Shown: positions 42,701 to 54,811, counted from the first letter of the stretch. The stretch: 64,000 nt of DNA from Pseudoips prasinana (GCA_951640165.1 OX621263.1:2936501-3000500); one strand, 5' to 3'. Made by a program: numbers and translations. The notes: a model not told the origin generated them from the letters alone.

Positions 42701-43982
42701 GGTCTTTACCTATGAAATTGCCGTTTTGTATGAAAAAATTTAAACGAATTTTTTCATGATTTTTTTTATTTGTATTAATCGAAGTAATCACCCATGCAAT
42801 CAATGCATCTTTGCCATCGCAGTGGCAGTTTATTGATGCCCTTCTTAAAGAAATCAGCTGGACGGGAGGCAACAAATTCTTCAAAGGCATTTTGTACTGC
42901 CTCTCGGGTATTGAATTTTTTTCCCGCCAAGAAGTTATCCAAATTCTGGAAAAAGTAGTAGTCTGTAGGCGCAAGGTCTGGTGAGTAGGGCGGATGACGG
43001 AGAGCTTCCAACCCCAGTTCTTGCAACTTGGAGACCGTCTGCTGTGCAGTATGAGGTCGCGCGTTGTCGTGCAGGAGCAGCGGAGACGAGCGATTGACCA
43101 ATGCTGGTTGGAGATGCGCCAGCTTCTCCATCATTGTGCTCAGTTCTTCACAGTACACATCTGCAGTAATGCTCACCCCGTTTGGTAAGAAGCTGTGATG
43201 AATCACACCGGCGCTAGACCACCAAACAGTGACCATCACTTTTCTAGGGGTAAGTTTTCGTTTAGGGCATTGTTTAGGTGCTGAACCAGGATCCAACCAA
43301 CTTGCTGAGCGCTTGTGGTTATCAAACAGAATCCATTTTTCATCGCAGGTAACAATGCGGTTCAAAATTCCTTCATTTGTGTGTCTGTTGAGCAGTGCAA
43401 GGCACGTCTCGGCGCGTACTTCGCGCTGGCGATCATTGAGTTCGTGGGGCACCCATTTGTCAAGCTTTTTTACCTTGCCAATTTGACGCAAATGGACCAA
43501 TATTGTTTTGACGCTAACGTCGAAAGCTGCTGCTAATTCAGCCGTAGATTGTGTATCATCAGCTTCCACAACCGCCTTTAATTCGTCATTGTCGACCAAA
43601 GTCTTCGGACGACCGCGAGGTTCATTTTTCAGGTCGAAATTTTATAGAACGGAAGCGAGCAAACCAATAACAGGTGGTGCGTTGGTTTGTAGTGTTAGCT
43701 CCGTAAACGTCGTTGATGTTGCGTGCCGCTTGTGCCGCGTTGCTGCCACGACGGTACTCATATTCCATAATTACTCGAATTTTTAACGTATCCATGATGA
43801 CGAAAAAGATTGAAATGCGATGAAAATGTAACACTAATCAATAAAGAAATGACTACTCTTGGAAAAAAGAATCCATGTTTTTAAAATAAAATTAATTTGA
43901 AATTAGAATTCTTAGCCAAACAAAAATTATTTTGATTTGAAATGGCCAGTACTGCAGAACGGCAATTTCATAGGTAAAGACC
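42701..43982 (-). mobile_element. Full-length mariner (1282 bp) in LINE-C
   Basis: Inverted ends GGTCTTTACCTATGAAATTG ... CAATTTCATAGGTAAAGACC, at least 27 bp, with TA at both junctions (42699-42700 and 43983-43984). Length is typical of mariner. Removing it with one TA restores the LINE-C frame (FDVI to YTDFSKAFD, two extra Leu codons). The transposase gene fills most of it. Confidence 0.9.
42775..43834 (-). pseudogene. Mariner D-D34-D transposase, single frameshift
   Basis: First part (43834-43622): RVIMEYEYRRGSNAAQAARN and CYWFARFRS. One extra base near 43640 moves the frame. The rest (43621-42775) reads RGRPKTLVDNDELKAVVEAD, then TCDEKWILFDNHKR (first Asp), LLLHDNARPHTAQQ (second) and PPYSPDLAPTDYYFF (third, 34 residues after the second), ending in DYFD and stop. 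The WVPHEL motif is present as KWVPHELNDRQ. Apart from the frameshift the protein looks complete (about 345 residues). Confidence 0.9.
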
Positions 43983-43984
43983 TA

Positions 43985-45710
43985 ATATAACGTCAAATTG
44001 CTTACCCTTATCTACAGCTTGGATTAGTGACTCCGTAAAATTTACTAAGTTAGTAGATGTTGATCTCGATGCAACAAAACCATGTTGACTATCTGAAAGG
44101 TACTTTCTAAAATGCTGTTGAATATATGGACAGACTATAGATTCAAAAATCTTTGCAAACGTTGATAGGATTGAAATTGGCCTGTAATTGCAAATGGCTT
44201 CTTTATTGTCCGATTTATGCACCGGGACTACTTTGGCTTTTTTCCATTCCGTCGGAAAAATTCCCGAGGCCAGGGAGGAGTTATAAATTATTTGTAGCGG
44301 GGTAGCCAAAGCGGAAGCGCATTCATAAATAAAGGCAGGTGGGATGCCATCAGGACCAGGCCCTTTATTAATTTTAACTCCTTTTAGTTTTTCCAGTAAA
44401 TAGTCTTGGTTAATCGTTGGACGAGTCAAGCAGTCACTATTAATATGCAGCATTTGAAGGTAACTTGAGTCGCAGTTATGGTCTTTATCATTGTCAGGCG
44501 TGTATGCTCTCGAGAAATGGGTAGCAAACATTTCACAGATATCAGAACCATCAGATGTTACAATGTGTCCATCAGTCATAGTCATTGGGTACGAACTAGA
44601 TCCACCGCGTTTTGTCTTTACATAATTCCAAAACAGTTTATTGTTAATTTTTATATTTTTTTCTATGTTTTTTAAATAAATATTGTATAAATTCATTGCC
44701 AGTTTATCACACCGCTTAGATATCAGCTTCAGCTCAAGCTCGTCCATAGGGTTTTTGTATATTCTAAAACGTAACCTTATTTTATTTTTTTCTTTTAACG
44801 ATTTAATTAATGATTTATCGAACCACGGTGGATAATGATTATTCTTTGGTTTCCGATTAGGCACAAATTTTGCAATAGCATTATGTAAATGTGTGTAGAA
44901 TATCGCCAACATATGGTCGACATCTTTACTATTTTTAAAAAGTTCATGCCAGTCCAGTTCATTTAGATAGTTGTTTATTTCCGCGTATTTTGCTTTATAA
45001 AAGTTAGGCCTACTGCTAAGACTATATGGCAGAGCACATTTTTTTACTGATGATAGAGATATCTCAAGTGGGGGATGTAGTTTGTCAATGACAGTAAGAG
45101 AACAATTGGATTCGTTTACTGAGCATTTTGGCATCGTGGATAGTACGAGGTCCAATATACGCCCTGAGCAGTTCTTAACATGATTATGTTGTACCAACTG
45201 ATTTATATTAATGAAATCCAAGAGACTTTGACAAGTTTTTGGTAAGGACATATTTTCAGCATTAATCCCCCAGTCAATTACACCTAAGTTAAAGTCTCCC
45301 ACTAAGCATACAGGGACATCTGTTAAGTCTGTTACTCTGTTGAATTGATCAAAGAAATGTTCTAGCATGGTTGGACATACAGGAGGCGGGAGGTAAACTG
45401 CACAGAGAGCTATTAGATGTGATCTGTGTGATGTAGAAATGTCAATAGTGACCCAGAGATCTTCACATTTACTCTGCCAGTGTTCAATACACCTAGAATT
45501 GATATTTTTATTAACTGCAATTAAAACTCCCCCACCGTCTTTATGGTTATGAAATCCAGATTTTTCCCTATCCCTTCTATATACCTCATATCTGGCATCA
45601 AATAGCTCGCTGTTCAGAATAGTGCCATTTAGCCATGTTTCTGTCAATACTATTACATCGTAATTCATACAGCATAGGTTACGATAAAATTCATGCGTTT
45701 TTGTTCGCAA
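43985..45710 (-). pseudogene. LINE-C ORF2 N-terminal part (endonuclease, RT start)
   Basis: Uninterrupted frame: endonuclease motifs VIVLTETWLNG, GGGVLIAVNKN, LVGDFNLGVIDWG, ILDLVLSTM, DKLHPPLEI (in place of SDHxxI). A linker with WFDKSLIKSLKEKN follows. RT blocks are LEKLKGVKINKGPGPDGIPP, WKKAKVVPVHKSDNKEAICN, YRPISILSTFAKIFE, QHGFVASRSTSTNLVNF, up to the insertion after QFDVI. The true start may be a little upstream of the Met at 45710, since part of the first endonuclease block is missing. Confidence 0.85.
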
Positions 45711-45815
45711 GCCCCTACAATTCTGATAATAAAAAACATAATCTTTGAATTTTATAAGTTAAGAGACTAAATCATGCATAAAATTAAACTAAAAATAAAA
45801 TTAAGACTATAACAC

Positions 45816-46873
45816 TTATACAATTTTGCTCAAACCTCCTTTGCTTTTGATTTGAATTAATTGGGCGCCGTCGCTTTTTCTCACAAATATTCTACCATTT
45901 CTTATCCACACATATTTATAGTTCATCTCTTTGGCTTTGATCCTTGTAGCAGCGTGGAGGGCTCTGTTGGTAGGCGACAGATGTTCCGCAACGTAGACAG
46001 GAGACTTTGGTCCAGCGTATCCAAGATGGGAGCAGTTTAGTTTTTCAAGAGGGTTAGCTTGGTTGTATTTAATAATGGCGGCAAGTAGTTTATCACGCGT
46101 TCTAGGTGCAGCTAAGTGAACGATTATGGAGCGAGGACGGCTGCTCGATGGATTGATCTTAGCAGTACGAGTGCAATGTAAGATATCATTCTCATTGATT
46201 TCGCAGTTCACTACACGTGCTAGCTGAGTTATAACATTGTTCAAGTTTTCATTTTTATTTTCGGGTACACATTGCACTTCCAAGTTATTTGCTCGAGACT
46301 GCTGTTCCAAGTTAACTAGTCTTTCGTTAAGATCCTCCACAGTGGACTTAAGTTCTGCATTTTCAGACTCCAAGTTCTTAATAATCTTATTAGAATTCTT
46401 TTGTTCCTTTTTTACGTCTTCAAATTCCTTATTTATGTATGACATGGACTCACCAATTGCTAGTATTTCCTTTTTTATAGGCTCTAGTTCTTTGTTTATA
46501 GTACTGACAATGGTACTATTAATCTTTGCCAACATTTCAGTAAACTTTTGGTTCATTATATCTTCTATAACAGAGTGCAAATCGTCTTTTTCGGTAATTC
46601 TTGAGGGGGTGACGGGGAGGGATAACCAACTGCTGGTCTCTTCGTTCCTCTACTAATAGAAACGTTACGGTTTGGAGTAGAATCATCGTTGCGTATTTTC
46701 GACCCACTGCTGGTACATAACGAGCATTTCCAGGTTTTGATTGGAGTTTCCCTGAGGGAAACGCATGCACAGTGGAAGCACTTCTCACAAATTGAGCATT
46801 TTATAGACTTTTCATTTAGGTCCATTTCATTTATATTTGCACAGCAACCCCATTGAATAGTTTTATTAGCCAT
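45816..46873 (-). pseudogene. LINE-C ORF1 (PHD finger, coiled coil, RRM-like), one frameshift
   Basis: The N-terminal frame (46873-46565) starts MANKTIQWGCCANINEMD and carries a Cys/His cluster (IKCSICEKCFHCACVSL, then WKCSLC) like a PHD finger. It shifts near 46570 into a second frame (46580-45816). That frame has SVIEDIMNQKFTEMLAKINS, a long coiled coil (about residues 40-110) and an RRM-like part (NNLEVQCVPE, RSIIVHLAAP). Its C-terminal block is NYKYVWIRNGRIFVRKSDGA. ORF1 proteins of this type bind LINE RNA. Confidence 0.75.
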
Positions 46874-47309
46874 CTTTATTTAAAACAAAACCACTAAAAA
46901 CTTTCTAATCTCTTTTTTTTTATTTTATTTATTCTTCTTAGAAGCAAAGCAACGAAGGTCCAAAACGTTTGTCTTTACTGTTGGTTTATCTTTGGCGCAA
47001 CTGGTCGCAAGCCTTATCAGTTGTCGATGCAAGCGATATTCACGGTAACGCGCACTACACAGAGTCGCAAATTATTTGCACTGCGCGTAAAAATGCTTAA
47101 TCACTCACTTGCTTGGTTATTCGTTTATATTTCGACTTATGACAGTTAGTTCGTATTAATGATGAAATCCCTTATTTCCGCTGGTTTTTTTAAGTATAAT
47201 GCACTTCACTGATGTACTATAAGCACTGTGATATAAGTTCTTGCTAATTAAATTCGGATTTGAATATAAAATAACTAATTATACACGGAGCAAATAAATA
47301 CGTAAGTCA
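46874..47309 (-). other. LINE-C 5' UTR
   Basis: Lies between the ORF1 start and the junction with the LINE-A endonuclease fragment. It includes a GC-richer stretch (GGTCGCAAGCCTTATCAGTT, ATTCACGGTAACGCGCACTA) that may act as the internal promoter. There is no open frame of note. Confidence 0.45.
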
Positions 47310-47681
47310 GCTGCTGCTGTTCGGATGCCAGGGCAAAGATTTTTGAAGCTGAAAATGAATTGATGGAGTTTTAGCCACTGCTCAGTTAAACATAAAATAT
47401 CTATATTGTTACAATTCAAAACAGCTCCAATTCTAGTTCTTTTCCCATTAAACTTATGTATCTTAATTATACAGCTGTTTCAATGCTGCAGATATTCATT
47501 TGTCTTGGAATTTTATGACATTTCGGTTAGGTTCACTGTGAATAGTACCATAAAAAAAATAAAACTGTCAAAAAAGTGTCAAATAAATTTAAAAAAGTAT
47601 TATATATATTTCTGAATCGATAGAAAGGATATATAAAAAAAATATGACGTGGCGTAATATTCTGAAGTTTTTTTTTCATTT

Positions 47682-47822
47682 ATGTCTGTGGTTGTATTTT
47701 GTTCGGTGGCTATATATGGTTTGATTTTGTACCAATGGATTATGAGAGTTGAACGTGATGAAAACGAAATTGACGCCGAATTAGCGAAATTTATTCCAGC
47801 ATATGCTACTAATTGGAACTTT
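47682..47822 (+). CDS. Candidate first exon of AIG1-like gene 2
   Basis: ATG at 47682 opens 47 codons: a hydrophobic segment (VVVFCSVAIYGLILYQW), a charged loop (MRVERDENEIDAELAKF) and ATNWNF, then donor GTGAGT at 47823. AIG1-family proteins start with such a membrane segment and a loop ending in W-x-F-L-T. The 141-nt phase-0 exon fits the phase-0 start of the exon at 62741. The residues corresponding to L-T and the next few are in neither exon, so a micro-exon or a different splice is possible. Sequence 5' of it is the LINE-A remnant ending at about 47505. Confidence 0.6.
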
Positions 47823-48327
47823 GTGAGTGTTTTTTTCTAGATAATAATAGATAAGTGGACTAGGAAACTTAACGACACGGCTCGGATCGGCACGCCTAAT
47901 CGGCCAAGTTTACGGCCAATCACATATAGATAGGTGAGAGCATCTGGCGATGATCGTCTCTTTTTTGTGTACTATTAGCAACCCTTACCTACTAACGCTA
48001 GCTACTTAAGTAGAATCCCATGAACAGACGCCAGCAGATCCAGCTATCCCAATCTGTCAAACTTCTTTTATAGATTTTCAACTTTATCACAAAAGCATAA
48101 GGTTCACTTTCATTGGGGAAATTGGGGAAATAAAGATTAAATAAAAAAAAACACGGGGGTAGTCTTTGGGGGTAGCATCGGTAGAAAATCAATTGTCTCA
48201 TTTCTCATACACAGAAAGTAATGTTTATTTGATCCGAGTAGCGAGTGGAAGATGCTACTTACCACCTTTGGGCGGTAAAGACTCAGAGTAATTGGTTCCC
48301 TCCCCACGACGGGAATACATTTTAAAA
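47823..48327. other. Intron start, no gene seen
   Basis: Sequence between the candidate exon and the tandem repeat. 48100-48330 resembles a minus-strand repeat 3' end (GGGTAGTCTTTGGGGGTAGC, GTAGCATCGGTAGAAAATCA). No protein homology. Confidence 0.4.
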
Positions 48328-48540
48328 ATAGAAAGCAAAGGAAAGAGAAATATAGAAGGAAAAGATCTAACATAAGAAAAAAGTTCACAACGCCGCTCAA
48401 GAAGTTTTCTCGTCTAAAATAATAATAATAATAGAAAGAAAAGGAAAGAGAAATATAGAAGGAAAAGATCTAACATAAGAAAAAAATTCACAACGCCGCT
48501 CAAGAAGTTTTCACGTCTAAAATAATAATAATAATAATAA
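48328..48540. repeat. 103-bp tandem duplication ending in TAA repeats
   Basis: Two direct copies (from 48328 and from 48431) share GGAAAGAGAAATATAGAAGG, AAAGATCTAACATAAGAAAA and CACAACGCCGCTCAAGAAGT with few differences. Each ends AAATAATAATAATA. The second TAA run (48520-48540) is the left border of the Dong element. Confidence 0.85.
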
Positions 48541-48645
48541 GTCCCCCAAAGCCCTACGTCCGTGCCGACCATCTGGCCACGTGGGGGACGGACATGCGTA
48601 TAATTAAAACTTACGCATCCAACAAGGCCAAGGCTATTGAGCAAT

Positions 48646-50335
48646 ATGAGAATGGTACGTACAAGAAGTAATGGAGAATCCCGCCCCGAGACTAGCTCGT
48701 GCAGCCCTTCGTATTCTGGGGAGGGCAACGTATCGCATTCTCTAGCTTTATCGGTATCTTTACAAACGACTCCAGCAACAAATACGGACTTTGATTCGCT
48801 AAGTGATAGGAATTTTTCGTCGCCTGTAAGCGACCTTCTCTCATCCCCTAACTCTACCCATACAATTCAAGCACGTTATAATCTGCGCTCAATGATGTCA
48901 ACCCCATCACTCCCTTCGATATCACCGGAGTTAGAGGCAGTAAGTGTTGTCCGAGAGGCAAACGCTATACACTCAGGACCCACTACATGCCCCAAAAGTG
49001 CGAGAAGAAAATGGACTCTAGAAATGAACATGTTCATATACCGCACATATCTCATTCTTACAAAACTTGAAACAAATATGCGAGGCTACACAGACCAACT
49101 ACATCGCGCTTTCATTGAAAAATATCCTGATATGGATGTCTCAAAACAACGAGTAGGTGACCAGCGTAGGGCCATAATCAACAACAGATTGTTTTCTTTA
49201 TCTGCACTAAACGAGATCAGGAATGAGGTAGGCGATTATATACAACACCATGATCTGCCACATCAGTCTGTAATACAGCAGTCAGGAAGAATGAATTGGT
49301 CTAATGACATGAATGAAACAATACTCCGCATTTATTTTGAAGTAAGTGAGCTTGAGACCAACCTAACAGCTCACCGAAAAAAGTTGCGTGATAAATTTAT
49401 TGAAATATACCCGCATCTATCTCACCTTTCCGAACAAAGAATATCTGATCAACGTAGGGTAATAGTAAATAATAAAATGATATCTACGGAAAGGATAAAT
49501 CAGATAAAATCCGAAGTACAAATCCAAATTCACACGTCTCATACATACACAGAAAATTCAGAAAACGAAGATTGTTTACGACAAAACACTGACAACCAAC
49601 AAATGTTTTTAAGTGATGAACAAGTGATGAATGACTCATCACAGACTCGCAATAGCCTTAGTCAGATGAGTATAGAAGACGTTGGTACCAGAGCTACAAC
49701 CGAACCCATTGGTTATAATAACATTGTTCAACAATTCCAAGACACTTTGGAATCGTTTAAAAATACTGATCCTGTGTTAAGACCTTATTTACCTAAACAA
49801 AAATCCTCAAAAAAGTTTGCTAATATAGTAGAATATATTGACAAACACATTATTCCAAAACACCTCACTGTTGATCAGGATTTCAATACCTTTCAAACTA
49901 TAGTTTACTCAGCAGCCTATACAGCATGTCTGTGTAATGGTGCAAAATTAGGATTTGATAATATACGTGCCAGAGAAAATTATAAACCACAGTGGCAAAT
50001 TAGACTTGAAAATAGAATAATAAAATATAGATTAGATATTACACATTTACTTGAATATAAACGAGGCAATAGAAGCAAAAGAATTACATTATCAGTAGAC
50101 TCAATAAAAAGTAGGTATCAGGTACATGCACAATATGAAAAGCAAAATACAGACTTAGTACATTTCCTCGATACGTTAAAACAAAAATTAAATGCAGCGG
50201 CTAAAAGACTCAAGAGATATATGACATGCACGGAACGAAAGTCTCAGAATATACAATTTTCAAATAACGAGAAACTCTTCTACCGAAACCTAAAGACAAA
50301 AAATCACACAAGTACACAAAACCAAGGATCAGTAG
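48646..50335 (+). pseudogene. Dong ORF, N-terminal part with two Myb-like domains
   Basis: ATG at 48646. A Ser-rich N-terminus is followed by two homologous blocks: RKWTLEMNMFIYRTYLILTK with SKQRVGDQRRAIINN, and NWSNDMNETILRIYFEVSEL with SEQRISDQRRVIVNN. They resemble Myb/SANT-type DNA-binding folds duplicated in tandem, as expected for target recognition. The stretch before the break (PYLPKQKSSKKFANIVEYID) precedes the RT. The frame is open up to the Gypsy insertion in codon 50335 and continues in frame at 57692. Confidence 0.8.
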
Positions 50336-51329
50336 TGTCACGGAGGTCTACCTTAGGGTCTTAATTAAATGAGAAGGCAAATCTCCGAGCACATAATTTA
50401 TTAATAAATAAATGCCACAGCTATAAACGCCGGTAGGGGCAATAAGGTGGATTCGTAACCGGACCCGATTCTGGTAATTGTTCCCTGGTAATGCACTCCC
50501 CTGGCTGCGTGCCGCCGTCGATGGTCTGGCGCTCAAAATCCTCCAAACGATGTTCGCTACCGCTGAAGGTGGGGTAGCCGCGTGGCCGCTGTGGTAGACG
50601 GGATGCACCAGGTCGATCCTTGGAAGTCCCCAATGGAAAGTATCGGCGAGCGAGGTAAAGTCTAACGTGGACTTTGGACCCTGGAATGTGCATGAAGCGA
50701 GGCATTAGGGCCAGCTCAGTAGTGTGAGCACCCACGGCAGCAGCGCGAGAGAAAGCATAGCTGTGCAGCCGCGGATGTTCACAATCAGAAACGGAGATGA
50801 CAATTAGAAAGAAGAATAGAAAGTATGGTAAAGTATGTAGAAATATGGAATATGAATACCTAGTTAAAATACTTCATTACAATGCGAGGGTGAGAATGAA
50901 TATGATAACATGAATATGTGGTGCCAACTATTATCTAAATTACAAACATACAAAATGGCGTGAGGATGATTTGCACTTTATAACCCAAGCGAGCAAAGTA
51001 CGTTGCTATCTACACTATACTTATTGAATACCACTTACCCAATTCTGGGGTTGTCGGTCACACGTATAAATAAACAACGATATTAGGATATAAACTAATA
51101 TTTCGAACACGTTAAGTGACGCCACTGAACTCGATTTATTATAGAAAGCGATAAATAAAAAACAGGACGTGCGTTCGCTTCGAGAGGCTCAGGCGACTGA
51201 TCGGCGCGTGCGCACCGAGACCGGCTTATCGCATCGCCCAGAGCCACTAAAATGTCGCCTATACGTGTTGAGGAACTAAAATGTGTTTTGTTAATATTTT
51301 ATTTTAAATATATGTAACATAACGTTACA
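50336..51329 (-). repeat. Gypsy 3' LTR
   Basis: Minus strand starts TGTAACGTTATGTTACATAT and ends CTCCGTGACA. Identical in every stretch compared with the 5' LTR, except the third base from the end (T/A). The small frames inside are identical in both LTRs and are not genes. Confidence 0.95.
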
Positions 51330-51349
51330 TTACCCCCCTCGTCACTGAA
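51330..51349 (-). other. Polypurine tract
   Basis: On the minus strand GTGACGAGGGGGGTAA directly precedes the 3' LTR. A purine run in this place primes plus-strand DNA synthesis. The rest of the 3' untranslated part (to 51617) is AT-rich with nothing recognised. Confidence 0.85.
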
Positions 51350-51617
51350 AGGGTTTTATTCTTAAATGAAACCCGGCTACAATTACGGCTAGTACCTATC
51401 ACTTCATTCATCCTATCTCATACAGATCCCTTACATTCAACCAAACATTCAATCCACACATAAAATAGCATAGAAACTATAAACAATTATCTACGCGTCC
51501 TTACATAAAAAAGGCATCTGTGATAAATTGCACAGATGACTACTACTAGCGGCAATAAGTTGTAAAAAAAAATAGATGGGATTTAATAAAAAAACGTTGA
51601 CTAATAACGAAAACAAA

Positions 51618-54600
51618 CTACTGTAGCGCCTTTATCAGTTTAAAATCCTTAATATGCCAGACACCGATATTTTTACCTGCCATGTCCTCTAAAACATACA
51701 CGAGAGGAGACCGTTTCTCAATGATTCTGCATTTTATGAATTTTGGAGCTAATTTTTTACTAAAGTATTTGTCTTTATCGCTTAATACATATGTGCGCTT
51801 AAAAACTAAATCACCTACATTAAATTCTGCTTGTTTCCTACGTAAATTATAATGCCTAGTATCCTTTTCATGTGCATGCCATAAAGAAGCTTGCACATCA
51901 TTAAATATAGATGAAAGACATCCGAGGTTTTCGGCATATAAATCACGCGGTAGGAACAAAACCTCGTCACCCAAATCATTGTCCATATAGTGCGATCCAC
52001 ACAAAACTAGCTCCCTACCATATACAAGAAAAGAGGGTGTATAACCGGTAGACTCGTTAACGGAGTTGTTGATCGCAAATAGAACTTTAGGAATAAAAGT
52101 GTCCCAAGTCCGGTGATCGTTTTCAACAAAAGTGGACAAAGAAGTGACGATCGATTTATTGAAACGTTCAACTAAATTAATTTGCGGAGTATACTTAGGA
52201 GTAAAATAAACGTTAGGTATTTTATATTTCTTAAATAAAGCGTCAGTAGCGGAACTAATGAACTGGCTGCCATTGTCTAGAAAAATAGTTTGTGGTATTC
52301 CATGTACAAGAAAAATGGAATCTTCTAAAATTTTAATAACAATATCTGATGTTGCACGGCGTATAGGAAAGACATGACAATATTTAGAAAAGCAGCATGT
52401 TATTACGAGCATATAACTATTTTGCTTGCGAGTAACTGGCAGAGGGCCTACAAAATCAATGGAAATCATTTGAAAGGGCCTTGAACATTGTTTTGGTCGA
52501 CCCATTTCACCTAACGTAGTGTGATTTTGTGCCTTATAAGATAAGCAAATAGAGCAAGAACCTATGAACTTAACTACATCCTGGTGCATTCCCGGCCAGT
52601 AATATGTCAACGACAAACGCCGATAGGTTTTGAAAATGCCAAGGTGTCCTGCTGTCGGTTCCAAATGGTTTTCTGCTATAATTTTATGACGAAATTCTTT
52701 GGGAACTACTTGTTTCCATGCAAATTCAGAGGTCAATTGAGAATTAGTTTTTGAAAGCCTAAACAAAGAATTATTTTTTATTAAGAAATTTGGAAAGTTA
52801 CTTGGTGTATTAAGACAACCATTAAAAATCTTTTTATACCATTCATCGGCCGTATGAGGTATAGAATTTAAAGGAGATATAGCAGCATTTGGGAAAACTC
52901 TTGAGAGTGCATCAGGGATCACGTTATCAACTCCACGACGATGTTTAATTTCGCAATTAAATGATGATAATCGCACTCCCCAACGTGCCAATCGTCCTGT
53001 TGGATTATCTAAGGACAAGAACCATTTCAACGCGGAATGGTCAGTGTACACCGTAAACGTCTGCCCATTTTCAAGGTAACAGCGCCAGTGTTCGAGAGCT
53101 GTCAATACCGCAAGAGTCTCTCGTTCAGTGATACTATAGTTTCTTTCGCAACTGGTTAGTGACCTACTCATATATGCAATCGGGTGCTCCTTCCCATTAA
53201 TATTCTGCGTTAACATGGCACCAACTCCGTAATTACTTGCGTCGGTGTGTACCTCAAACGGTTTTGAATAATCCGGACAGGTAAGAACTGGAGCGGAGAT
53301 TAAAGATTCTTTTAGGGAATTAAAAGCTGTATCAGCTTCTGCTGTCCATCGAAAGGGAGGAGCCTTTTTACCACTGGCTGTAAGTCTATTTAGAGGACCA
53401 GCAACGGTACTAAAATTCGGAACAAAACGACGGTACCAAGTTGCAGTACCGAGAAAGCGTTTTAGTTCCTTTCTATTAGTGGGAGTTGGGAAGTTAATAA
53501 TGGCTTCCACTTTTTCTGGGTCAGTGCGTAGGCCATGGACATCCACAATGTAACCTAGATACTTAAGATCGCTACGGAAAAACTTACATTTTTCAAAATT
53601 TACAGTTAGGTTGGCCTGACGTAGTTTATCCAAAACGCTTAACAGTCGTGAAACATGCTCTTCAAATGTCGAACTGATGATTATGATGTCATCAAGATAG
53701 GCAAACGTTTTAGACTCAACGACGCTAAATAAATTATCAACAAGACGCTGTTGAGTGGCAGGAGCATTAGTTAAACCGAAAGCAGTGGTCTTAAACCTAA
53801 GGGTACCTCTACCTGGTACGTAAAAAGCGGTTTTATCACGGTCCTCCGGAGCTATAGGCACTTGCCAGAAAGCCTTGGATAAGTCAATGCTGGACAGATA
53901 TTTTGCATCGCGAAGGTTATCCAAGATTTCGGAAACATAGGGCAAACTGTAGGCGTCTCGCTTAGTTACTGCGTTTAACTTACGACGATCGAGACAAAAC
54001 CTAGGTTGTCCATTCTTTTTATTAACAATTAGTACAGGAGAAGACCACGCGCTCTCACATGGTTCCACAACGTCAAGTGAAAGCATTTCATCCACTTGCT
54101 CCTGTAAGATACGCTGTTTTTCAGGAGATATCCTATAATAGCGTTGTCTTATCGGTTGGGCATCACCAGTATCTATACGATGACAAATTAAATTGGTTCT
54201 GCCTAAACCTTTCTCTTCGGTTGAGACAGACTTAAATTGAGAGATTACATTGTCGGCTATAGCTTTTTGTGAGTCATCTAAGTTATTATAAGAATGTATA
54301 AACGTTTCATTGTGGCTACATTTAATTTCCGCCAAATAAGCATTCGACAATTTTATACTTCCTAAATATTTGGGGCAGATTTGAAATGCGCGCCATCGCG
54401 CCAATCGCGCCAAATCTACACCTAAAATAAGAGACGTTTCTACTTCAGGAACTACATAAGCCCTAATAATGTGAAACTGACCTTCAAATGTTAACGGTAA
54501 ATTTATGTAACCAAGACTTTTTAACATTTGACCACCAGCAGCCAACATTTTAATGTTGTCGTCCTTATGCAAAGGATAGTCGACTAAATGTTTATGGGAG

Positions 54601-54811
54601 TCATTGCCTAAAATAGTAACTGCTGCGCCAGAATCAAGCAAGCCACATGCTTCGATATCGTTCATTTTAATATTAACATAAAGTCTAGAGTCGTTTAAAG
54701 GTTTAGTTTGCAGAATTGAAGACACTCTATAAGTAGAAGAAAAGGTTCTAATAAACGCAAGCCAAGTTTCCCAATCTTGCTTGTCGAAGTGACTAAAATT
54801 CTGCCTAATTA
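51618..54811 (-). CDS. pol: Gypsy Pol polyprotein (PR-RT-RH-IN)
   Basis: Counted from the Met at 54725 (1035 residues). Protease: LLDSGAAVTILG (Asp31). RT: SIDLSKAFWQ (Asp281) and FAYLDDIIIIS (343-346). RNase H: EVHTDASNYG (Asp495) and IPDALSR. Integrase: HHCC finger (H687, H694, C724, C727) and catalytic Asp757, Asp817 and Glu853 (D,D35E). A C-terminal GDLVFKRTYV domain follows. All key residues are present. Translation is expected by -1 frameshift from gag at 54812-54818, adding KLIRQNFSHFDKQDWETW-type residues upstream of the Met. Confidence 0.95.

Larger units (their letters stand above)
41266..47309 (-). mobile_element. LINE-C (CR1/Jockey-type) with PHD-finger ORF1, split by mariner
   Basis: Order on the minus strand: 5' UTR (about 47309-46874), ORF1 (46873-45816), ORF2 (45710-41598, with a mariner at 42701-43982), 3' UTR (41597-41310) and an AAAT-repeat tail (about 41266-41310). 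Without the mariner it would be about 4.75 kb, a plausible full length. It sits in the endonuclease region of LINE-A copy 2. One frameshift in ORF1 was seen. Confidence 0.8.
34795..47505 (-). mobile_element. LINE-A copy 2, split by four insertion clusters
   Basis: Pieces from 5' to 3' on the minus strand: endonuclease start 47505-47310 (GKELELELF-like, DILCLTEQWL), endonuclease and linker 41265-40348 and 39064-38944, RT 38404-37441, C-terminal part and 3' UTR 35657-34795. Insertions: LINE-C (41266-47309), R1-clade LINE (39065-40331), two short LINE 3' ends (38405-38943), LINE-B copy 2 (35658-37440). ORF1 is missing. The 3' UTR (CTACCGTGCAGTGCATGACG in plus orientation) matches copy 3 at 63536-64000 but not copy 1. 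Confidence 0.75.

Noticed and set aside
41598..42974. Single 458-codon minus-strand frame
   Set aside because: Its first part lies in mariner 3' sequence in a non-coding frame; it is a chance read-through into LINE-C ORF2.
48137..48728. Phe/Leu-rich minus-strand frames that look like membrane proteins
   Set aside because: They arise from the AAAGGAAAGAGAAATATAG tandem repeat read in antisense.
50348..50735. Two small frames in the LTR, repeated at 56706-57093
   Set aside because: They are identical because the LTRs are identical; no known protein and no coding signature.
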